Assembly (NCBI GenBank): GCA_002712125.1
Contig: PASL01000011.1
Coordinates: 18,114-24,471, forward strand
Reading direction: 5' to 3'
DNA length: 6,358 bases
Origin: Chloroflexota bacterium
GTDB taxonomy: Bacteria > Chloroflexota > Dehalococcoidia > Lucifugimonadales > Lucifugimonadaceae
Part shown: piece after piece, positions 1 through 5,575 of the stretch
Layout: each line of letters opens with the position of its first letter
Numbering within the stretch: the first letter of the stretch is position 1
Position numbers and translations under genes: made by a program
The notes under the pieces: model-generated
The model's input: only the letters and a program-made list of their open reading frames with translations
What the model was told of the DNA's origin: nothing
The model's database searches: none

Positions 1-888
1 AATATATCAACTAGTGATATCAATGACATTACTGATAGAGCAATAGAACTAAAGTCAGGTTCTAAATGTAATGTGTCAAGTAACTTTAATGCTACTCTAC
101 TTTTTGAAAAACCATCATTAAGAACAAAATTAGGATTTTGGGTTGGAGTTCAGAAACTAGGAGGAAATCCATTGTATTTTGGCCCTGACGAGGTTGGATT
201 AGGAACAAGGGAACCTGTCAGAGACGTATCAAGTGTAATTTCAAGAATAGCGGACATAATAATTATAAGAACATTTGAACATGAAAAAATTCATGAGTTT
301 TCAAAATACTCATCTGTCCCAGTTATTAATGCATTAACTGACTATGAGCATCCATGCCAAGCTCTAGCAGATATCCAAACTATCAAGGAAAACTTAAGTG
401 AAATTAGAGGATCTAAAATTGCTTTTATTGGTGATGGAAATAATGTGTCAAGAAGTTTGTCATACGCATTAGCAGGTTCAGGTGCGAATCTAGTAATTGC
501 TTCTCCTGATAATTATCAACTTGATGATAAAACTATTGTAGCTGCAAATAATTATGGAAAAGATAATGGTGGTTCAGTTACAAAAATATCCGACCCAAAG
601 AAAGCAGTTATTAACGCAGATATTATATATACTGATGTTTGGGCAAGTATGGGGCAAGAAGAAGAAGAATTAGTAAGAAAAGCAGCTTTTGAGGATTATC
701 AAGTAAATGAAAATTTACTTGATATGGCTTCAAAAAATGTAAAATTTATGCATGATTTGCCTGCACACCCTAATGAAGAAATATCTGAAAATTTATTGTA
801 TGATCAAAGATCAATTGTTTTTCCACAATCAGAAAATCGTATGTGGTCTCAAATGGCATTAATAGAAAAAATATTAAAAAGAAAATAA
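1..888 (+). CDS. argF: Ornithine carbamoyltransferase, 5'-truncated by window edge
   Basis: Transfers the carbamoyl group of carbamoyl phosphate to L-ornithine, giving citrulline, in cytosolic arginine biosynthesis. The frame is open from base 1, so 295 residues are present and probably only 10-20 N-terminal residues are missing; the GTG at 73 is internal, not the start. Counting from that codon: carbamoyl-phosphate loop SLRT at 15-18 (usually STRT), IRTF at 65-68, HPCQ at 93-96, IGDGNNV at 119-125, DVWASMG at 188-194 (the ornithine-binding SMG loop), HDLPAH at 227-232 (usually HCLPAH) and ENR at 254-256. The SMG loop, IRTF and HPCQ favour ornithine over aspartate carbamoyltransferase. The Thr-to-Leu and Cys-to-Asp changes leave some doubt about exact substrate; N-acetyl- or N-succinylornithine carbamoyltransferases are the alternatives, judged less likely. 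It ends 2 nt before der, suggesting cotranscription. Family call is firm; substrate somewhat less so. Confidence 0.9.
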   Translation, partial: NISTSDINDITDRAIELKSGSKCNVSSNFNATLLFEKPSLRTKLGFWVGVQKLGGNPLYFGPDEVGLGTREPVRDVSSVISRIADIIIIRTFEHEKIHEFSKYSSVPVINALTDYEHPCQALADIQTIKENLSEIRGSKIAFIGDGNNVSRSLSYALAGSGANLVIASPDNYQLDDKTIVAANNYGKDNGGSVTKISDPKKAVINADIIYTDVWASMGQEEEELVRKAAFEDYQVNENLLDMASKNVKFMHDLPAHPNEEISENLLYDQRSIVFPQSENRMWSQMALIEKILKRK

Positions 889-890
889 AT

Positions 891-2213
891 ATGTCACTAC
901 CAATAATTGCAATCGTTGGAAGACCAAACGTCGGTAAGTCTACATTGTTCAATAGAATAGCTGGAAGAAGAATAGCTATAGTTAGTGATATTCCTGGAAC
1001 CACAAGAGATCGTGTTTCTATTGATACTATTTGGAATGATAAGAAATTTATTCTTGTCGATACTGCAGGAGTTGAAAATCAACCTCATGACCAACTAATG
1101 TGGGACCAAATACGATCACAAGTTGAACTTGCAATAGAACAATCAGATTTGATAATTTTTACAGTTGATTCTTCTGAGGAGATTACAGACTCTGACAGAG
1201 AAATTTCACAAATGTTAAGAAAGATTAATAAACCAATTATTGTGGCAGCTAACAAAGTTGATACACCAGAAAAAAGCGATTATATTCATAATTTTTATTC
1301 ACTTGGATTTGATACTTTGCTACCAATTAGTGCGTACCACAACCTCGGGATTGATGATCTTATAAATGAAAGCTTTAATCATCTAGACATAGCTGATACT
1401 GATAATGAAAAAAATGACAGTATTCGTATAGCAATATCAGGTAGACCTAATGTAGGAAAATCAGCATTGTTTAATTCAATTATAGATACAAAAAGATCAA
1501 TTGTGTCTGAGGTAGCTGGAACGACAAGAGATATGATTGATTACGAATTAATTGTTAGCGAACAAAAACTTACATTTCTAGACACAGCTGGTTTGAGAAG
1601 AAGAGGAAAAATTGAAAATGGTATAGAAAAATATAGTACACTTAGGACTATTAGAGCTATAGAAATGTCTCATATATCGCTAATCGTTTTAGACGCAAGT
1701 GAACTAATTACATCTCAAGATTCACACATCATTGGATACATTAAAGACGCTAATAGAGCTACTATTATAATCGTTAATAAATGGGATTTAGCAACACAAT
1801 TACAACTTGAAAAAGATAAAGTTAAAAATTTGATTATTGAGAAACTTAATTTTATTCCAAACACACCAATAATATTTACATCTGCAATTAATAATTCTGG
1901 AACTTCAAAAATTTTTGATTCTATTTTTGAAGTATATAGCGAGTTCAACAAAAGAATTCCTTCCTCCGAAATCAATAAAATTATTTTTGAAGCTATGGGC
2001 AAAAATCCATTACCTGGATTTGGAAGAAAAAGGCCTCGAATTTATAGATGTATTCAAAAAAAAGTAGCTCCTCCAAGTTTTGATATAATTACAAAAAATC
2101 CTGAACTAATTCACTTTAGTTACAGAAGATATCTTGAAAATATAATAAGAAATAGGTATGGTTTTATCGGTTCTCCAATAAAATTATCATTTATGAATAG
2201 AAAATATGAATAA
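891..2213 (+). CDS. der: Ribosome biogenesis GTPase Der (EngA), tandem G domains
   Basis: Essential double-domain GTPase that binds the 50S subunit and assists its late assembly. The 440-residue protein has the normal family length. G domain 1: G1 GRPNVGKS at 10-17, PGTTRD at 35-40, DTAG at 57-60, NKVD at 121-124, SA at 147-148. G domain 2: GRPNVGKS at 184-191, AGTTRD at 209-214, DTAG at 231-234, NKWD at 296-299, SA at 331-332. The C-terminal KH-like domain runs from about 353, with PPSF at 394-397 and SYRRYLEN at 410-417. The ATG at 891 is chosen because MSLPIIAIVGRPNVGKS is the usual N-terminus; the in-frame GTG at 843 would add 16 atypical residues lying inside argF. No clear Shine-Dalgarno precedes it, so coupling to argF translation is likely. 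All catalytic motifs are intact. Its 3' end overlaps plsY by 8 nt. Confidence 0.97.
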   Translation: MSLPIIAIVGRPNVGKSTLFNRIAGRRIAIVSDIPGTTRDRVSIDTIWNDKKFILVDTAGVENQPHDQLMWDQIRSQVELAIEQSDLIIFTVDSSEEITDSDREISQMLRKINKPIIVAANKVDTPEKSDYIHNFYSLGFDTLLPISAYHNLGIDDLINESFNHLDIADTDNEKNDSIRIAISGRPNVGKSALFNSIIDTKRSIVSEVAGTTRDMIDYELIVSEQKLTFLDTAGLRRRGKIENGIEKYSTLRTIRAIEMSHISLIVLDASELITSQDSHIIGYIKDANRATIIIVNKWDLATQLQLEKDKVKNLIIEKLNFIPNTPIIFTSAINNSGTSKIFDSIFEVYSEFNKRIPSSEINKIIFEAMGKNPLPGFGRKRPRIYRCIQKKVAPPSFDIITKNPELIHFSYRRYLENIIRNRYGFIGSPIKLSFMNRKYE

Positions 2214-2844
2214 TTTATCAGAAATAGTTTTAATTTGCTCTATTGCATATCTTATCGGCTCAATACCAACAGGGGTAATAGTCACAAAATTTGCAAAAGG
2301 TGTAGATATTCGTAGTTATGGAAGTGGAAGTTCAGGCGCAACAAACGTTGCAAGAACATTAGGGCCAAAGCTTGGGGGCTTAGTACTAATCTTGGATATA
2401 TTGAAAGGATATATATCCATATACATAATTAGTCATATTGCTAATGATTATTGGATAATACCATTCTCAGGATTTTTATTAGTTTTAGGCCATTGTTATC
2501 CTATTTATATTAAATTCAGGGGAGGAAAAGGTATTACAACTGGTTTTGGCACACTAATTTTTTTATCTCCAATAGCAATGGCCTTATCATTAATTGGCGT
2601 ATCAATCGCTATAATCACTAGATATATTTCTCTTGGCTCAATTATTGGAACTTTATTAAGTCTTCTTTCATTACTAATTTTTAGTATTTATGAAATTTTT
2701 GGTTCAAAACATGACGACTTATTGTATTGCATTCCTGTAGGCTTGATAATCCTATTGCGTCATAGGTCAAATTTTCTTAGACTGGTAAGAGGTAAAGAAG
2801 GTAAATTAGAGAATAAAGCTTCTCCACAAAAGAAAAAAAATTAG
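2206..2844 (+). CDS. plsY: Acyl-phosphate:glycerol-3-phosphate acyltransferase PlsY
   Basis: Integral membrane enzyme that acylates position 1 of glycerol 3-phosphate using acyl phosphate (made by PlsX, not in this window), the first committed step of phospholipid synthesis. It has 212 residues, near the usual 190-215. Visible signatures: SIPTG at 19-23, GSGSSGATN at 39-47 (commonly GSGN-x-GATN), D64/K67/G68, GH at 95-96, RGGKGITTGFG at 105-115 (the GGKG phosphate loop) and RHRSN at 185-189. Hydrophobic segments lie at about 4-24, 55-77, 85-101, 112-137, 142-162 and 172-184. A short basic tail, rich in lysine, follows residue 197 and is encoded over a run of eight A at 2833-2840. The start overlaps the end of der by 8 nt, implying translational coupling. 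It lies directly before gpsA, which makes its substrate. Confidence 0.96.
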   Translation: MNNLSEIVLICSIAYLIGSIPTGVIVTKFAKGVDIRSYGSGSSGATNVARTLGPKLGGLVLILDILKGYISIYIISHIANDYWIIPFSGFLLVLGHCYPIYIKFRGGKGITTGFGTLIFLSPIAMALSLIGVSIAIITRYISLGSIIGTLLSLLSLLIFSIYEIFGSKHDDLLYCIPVGLIILLRHRSNFLRLVRGKEGKLENKASPQKKKN

Positions 2845-2846
2845 GT
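2843..2846 (+). promoter_or_regulatory. Ribosome binding site of gpsA
   Basis: AGGT, overlapping the plsY stop codon (TAG at 2842-2844). From the end of AGG there are 6 nt to the TTG at 2852. An in-frame TAA at 2846-2848 blocks any earlier start, so this site supports the TTG initiation codon. Confidence 0.55.
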
Positions 2847-2851
2847 AAACT

Positions 2852-3919
2852 TTGCTAAACATAGGAATAATAGGTAATGGAGCTTGGGGCACTACGTTAA
2901 GTATTTTGTTGAGTGAACAAAACAAAGTATCTATGTGGTGTAGAGATGATTATCAGGCTAAGAAGATTCAAAAAAATAGGTATAACGATAAATTAAATGT
3001 TAAGCATGATTTACCGAATAACATAAATGTTACATCTGATATAAATCAAGTAACTAAAAATAAAAACTTAATTGTTATTACACTACCTGCGAACACTATA
3101 AGAGAATTCTTTAAAAATAATAAATCATGCTTTTTAGACACAAAATATATATTATCTGCATCTAAAGGAATAGAAAAAAATACAGGAAAGAGAATTTCGG
3201 AGATAATTGTCTCTGAACTTCCAGAATTTGATTCAAAAAATATTGGAGTATTGTCAGGACCCAATCTAGCTTATGAAATATTACAAGGAAAAGTAGCAAC
3301 TGCAACGATAGCTTTTTCAGATGAAAGATCATGTAAGTCTGTTCAAGATATATTTAATTCTAGGAAATTTAGAACATATACCTCAAACGATATAATTGGA
3401 GTAGAACTAGGAGGATCATTAAAAAATATTATTGCAATTGGAGCTGGTTTTATAGACGGTGCTGGCTTAGGAGACAATTCTAAATCTGCATTTGTTACAA
3501 GAGGATTGCATGAAATCATGTTTTTAGGTTTAGCAATGGGAGCTAGAATTGAAACGTTTGCTGGGCTTAGTGGTATGGGAGACTTAATGGCTACATGTTA
3601 CTCAAAGTTGAGTAGAAATTACTCTTTCGGTTATGGTCTAGCTAAAGGCAAAAAAACCAATTTCATCATGAATGAAATAAGCCAAACAATAGAGGGATAT
3701 CCTACAACATTAGCAGCATATACTTTATCAGAAAAATATAATATAGAAATGCCTATTGTGAAAGCTACTAAATCTGTTCTATATGATAAACAAGAACCAA
3801 AATTAGTAATAAATGATCTCCTTTCAAGAACTCTACAAGAAGAAAAAATTAATAAGTCATCATGGGAGATGAAAATTAATAGATTCATCAAGAGTATCAG
3901 TGATAATTTTAAAAACTAA
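2852..3919 (+). CDS. gpsA: NAD(P)-dependent glycerol-3-phosphate dehydrogenase GpsA
   Basis: Reduces dihydroxyacetone phosphate to sn-glycerol 3-phosphate in the cytosol, feeding the adjacent PlsY. It has 355 residues, slightly longer than the usual 330-345 because about 20 lysine-rich residues follow the conserved LSRTLQEE region. Rossmann fold: GNGAWGT at 8-14. Further signatures: SASKGIE at 102-108, LSGPNLA at 134-140, ELGGSLKN at 185-192 with catalytic-position Lys191, DGAGLGDNSKSA at 202-213, TRGLHE at 216-221, GLSGMGDL at 238-245 and SRN at 254-256. The start is TTG: an in-frame TAA lies at 2846-2848, and the first residues run directly into the glycine-rich loop as in homologues, leaving no room for another start. 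It lies 7 nt after plsY, almost certainly in the same transcript. Its stop codon overlaps that of the convergent rsmE. Confidence 0.96.
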   Translation: MLNIGIIGNGAWGTTLSILLSEQNKVSMWCRDDYQAKKIQKNRYNDKLNVKHDLPNNINVTSDINQVTKNKNLIVITLPANTIREFFKNNKSCFLDTKYILSASKGIEKNTGKRISEIIVSELPEFDSKNIGVLSGPNLAYEILQGKVATATIAFSDERSCKSVQDIFNSRKFRTYTSNDIIGVELGGSLKNIIAIGAGFIDGAGLGDNSKSAFVTRGLHEIMFLGLAMGARIETFAGLSGMGDLMATCYSKLSRNYSFGYGLAKGKKTNFIMNEISQTIEGYPTTLAAYTLSEKYNIEMPIVKATKSVLYDKQEPKLVINDLLSRTLQEEKINKSSWEMKINRFIKSISDNFKN

Positions 3920-4656
3920 TCTCTAAAATCGCCATAATGATAAATAATTGATGCCATAACTGATATTGCCGCAGTTTCAGTTCGCAAAATTCTTTTTCCT
4001 AAAGAAACCAATTTCACACCTATTGTTTTTAGTTTCTCCGCTTCTTCATTAGAAAAACCACCTGGAGGACCAATAATTATACATAAACTTTTAATATTAT
4101 CTAATTCGCCGAGTGCTTGATTAATGTTGTATCCTTCAAAATCTTCCCACAAACATAAAACCTTATCATATTTTATATTTTGATTAACAATTTCAAATAA
4201 TGTTTTTGCTTTATTTAATTTTGGTATAAAAGTTCTACCAGATTGTTCTGCAGACTCCTTAATTATTTTTTCCCATCGCCTTAATCTATTATCTGATGGA
4301 TAGGCATTTTCACCTCCCTGGACGCGTTCTGTTACAACTGGAGTAAAATCAAATGCTCCCAATTCAGTACACTTTTGAAGAATAAGTTCAAATCTTTCAG
4401 GTTTACATAATCCGATAATAAATTTTACTTTCACACTTGGTTCATCAATTGGAATAATAACTCTATTTAGTTTACAAATAATTGACTTTGTTTTTTTTAT
4501 TATTGTAAAAACTGCCTCATAACCTGAACCATTAAATAATATAAAATCCTCATCTATTCTTAGCCTCAACACGTTAATTATTTGAAATGAAATTTCATCG
4601 CTAAGTTCAAGTATATTTTGATTTTCATCTAATGAATTATAATAAAACCTATGCAA
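3916..4656 (-). CDS. rsmE: 16S rRNA m3U1498 methyltransferase RsmE
   Basis: SPOUT-class (trefoil-knot) S-adenosylmethionine enzyme that methylates N3 of U1498 in helix 44 of 16S rRNA within the assembled 30S subunit. It has 246 residues, the normal length. An N-terminal PUA-like RNA-binding domain covers about 1-70, starting MHRF and containing VLRLR at 29-33. The knot domain carries KPERFELILQKCTELG at 85-100, ESAEQSGR at 134-141, GPPGGFS at 196-202 (usually GPEGGFS) and LGKRILRTETAA at 219-230, which closes the knot. The start is TTG, chosen because the product then begins MHRF as in the family. That TTG follows the prmA stop codon immediately and in the same frame, with a good Shine-Dalgarno 7 nt upstream. 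It is the last gene of the minus-strand run dnaJ-prmA-rsmE and overlaps the convergent gpsA end by 4 nt. Confidence 0.95.
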   Translation of the reverse strand: MHRFYYNSLDENQNILELSDEISFQIINVLRLRIDEDFILFNGSGYEAVFTIIKKTKSIICKLNRVIIPIDEPSVKVKFIIGLCKPERFELILQKCTELGAFDFTPVVTERVQGGENAYPSDNRLRRWEKIIKESAEQSGRTFIPKLNKAKTLFEIVNQNIKYDKVLCLWEDFEGYNINQALGELDNIKSLCIIIGPPGGFSNEEAEKLKTIGVKLVSLGKRILRTETAAISVMASIIYHYGDFRD

Positions 4657-5556
4657 CTAAGAGTCCTTCTTTATTATAGATACATGCCAGGCATCTATTG
4701 ATCTTATACTAATCACTTTTCCCCCAGATTTCTCAAAAGATTTTGTAACATCAGTAATTTTATCCCCTAGAATTCCAGATATGATCAATGTAGATTTTTT
4801 ATTCAAAAAGGAAATTAATTCTGGTGAAATTTCAATAAGCACCTTTGAAGCGATATTAGCCATAACCAGATCAAATTTTTCAGGAAAATTTGATTCTGAT
4901 AATTTTGTGTTAGCTAAAAATGTATCTTTTTCATATCCTGCAATTTTAATATTATTTTTAGCGGAATTGATGGCATCATCATCTATGTCTATACCATATG
5001 ATACACTTGCTCCTAAAACCTGTGCAGCAATCATAAGAATGCCCGACCCACACCCTACATCCAAAACTGTATCTTTCACGTGAATTCTTTTTTCCAACTC
5101 TTCAATACACATTTTTGTAGTAGGGTGATGACCTGTACCAAATGCCAAGCCAGGTTCTAGATATATCTTTTTTTTATTTTTATATTTATTTTCATAATCT
5201 TTTGTTGGCAAAATTACTAAATTTTTTCCTATTTCTATTGGATCAAATTTTTGATTTTTCCAATCATTTGTAGAAACATACTTATAATTTATATTTGGGA
5301 GTTTTATGATGTGATTTAATAATTTATGAGAAACATCTATTGAATTTTTTTTATGATTCAATGTATCATCATTAGGAATCCACGCCTTAATTCTAACCCA
5401 TGATTTTGAGTCAATTATTTCCCCTTCATCTGGATTAAAATCAACATCTCTTTCTACAGAAAAATTTTGTCCTATATTTTTTATTAGTATTTGAGTAAAG
5501 GGTTCAACCAATTCTGAGGGAGTATTTATAGAAATTTCTAACCATTGATTTTCGAT
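4657..5556 (-). CDS. prmA: Ribosomal protein L11 methyltransferase PrmA, non-canonical start
   Basis: S-adenosylmethionine enzyme that trimethylates lysines and the N-terminus of ribosomal protein L11. From the proposed AUC start the protein has 299 residues, close to the family norm. The N-terminal substrate-recognition domain begins with NQWLEISINT (3-12), the expected PrmA opening. The linker has FDPIEIG (104-110). The Rossmann methyltransferase domain has LEPGLAFGTGHHPTT at 133-147, LDVGCGSG at 165-172 (SAM loop), DIDDDA at 190-195, MANI at 232-235 and a terminal WH at 290-291. The first ordinary start, TTG at 5511-5509, would delete 15 residues including the conserved WLEI stretch. Between it and the in-frame TAG at 5571-5569 there is no ATG, GTG or TTG, so initiation probably uses AUC at 5556-5554 (or AUA at 5562-5560) behind a strong AGGAG. 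The function is firm; the exact start is inferred. Confidence 0.92.
   Translation of the reverse strand: MENQWLEISINTPSELVEPFTQILIKNIGQNFSVERDVDFNPDEGEIIDSKSWVRIKAWIPNDDTLNHKKNSIDVSHKLLNHIIKLPNINYKYVSTNDWKNQKFDPIEIGKNLVILPTKDYENKYKNKKKIYLEPGLAFGTGHHPTTKMCIEELEKRIHVKDTVLDVGCGSGILMIAAQVLGASVSYGIDIDDDAINSAKNNIKIAGYEKDTFLANTKLSESNFPEKFDLVMANIASKVLIEISPELISFLNKKSTLIISGILGDKITDVTKSFEKSGGKVISIRSIDAWHVSIIKKDS
4664..4670 (-). promoter_or_regulatory. Ribosome binding site of rsmE
   Basis: Read on the - strand this is AGAAGGA, with 7 nt to the TTG at 4656-4654. It lies inside the last codons of prmA and supports independent initiation of rsmE despite the directly abutting prmA stop. Confidence 0.7.
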
Positions 5557-5565
5557 TTTTATTAT

Positions 5566-5570
5566 CTCCT
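5566..5570 (-). promoter_or_regulatory. Strong Shine-Dalgarno of prmA
   Basis: Read on the - strand this is AGGAG, just after a TTTTT that follows the dnaJ stop (5578-5576). It is 9 nt from an AUC codon and 3 nt from an AUA codon in the prmA frame, but 54 nt from the first conventional start (TTG at 5511). This decides for an upstream, non-canonical start. Confidence 0.7.
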
Positions 5571-5575
5571 AAAAA

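Noticed and set aside
73..75. GTG as the argF start
   Set aside because: The frame stays open to base 1 and the upstream codons encode a typical OTC N-terminal helix (ITDRAIELKSG), so the gene is cut by the window edge.
843..890. Possible longer Der starting at GTG 843
   Set aside because: The 16 added residues lie inside argF and have no resemblance to the Der N-terminus; ATG 891 gives the standard start.
1905..1918. 14-bp palindrome TCAAAAATTTTTGA as an operator
   Set aside because: It lies within der coding sequence and consists almost wholly of A and T; chance is sufficient.
1715..2002. Open frame of 95 codons on the - strand opposite der
   Set aside because: It is antisense to the conserved second G domain and KH region of Der, with no own motif or ribosome binding site seen.
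2407..2418. 12-bp palindrome GGATATATATCC as a protein-binding site
   Set aside because: Internal to plsY, single copy, and expected by chance in AT-rich sequence.
3880..3960. Bidirectional terminator at the gpsA/rsmE junction
   Set aside because: Only short, AT-rich or loosely spaced complementary segments were found (such as AGAG/CTCT); no convincing stem-loop.
4781..5083. Open frame of 100 codons on the + strand opposite prmA
   Set aside because: It is antisense to conserved PrmA methyltransferase motifs and shows no family features; a shadow of the real gene.
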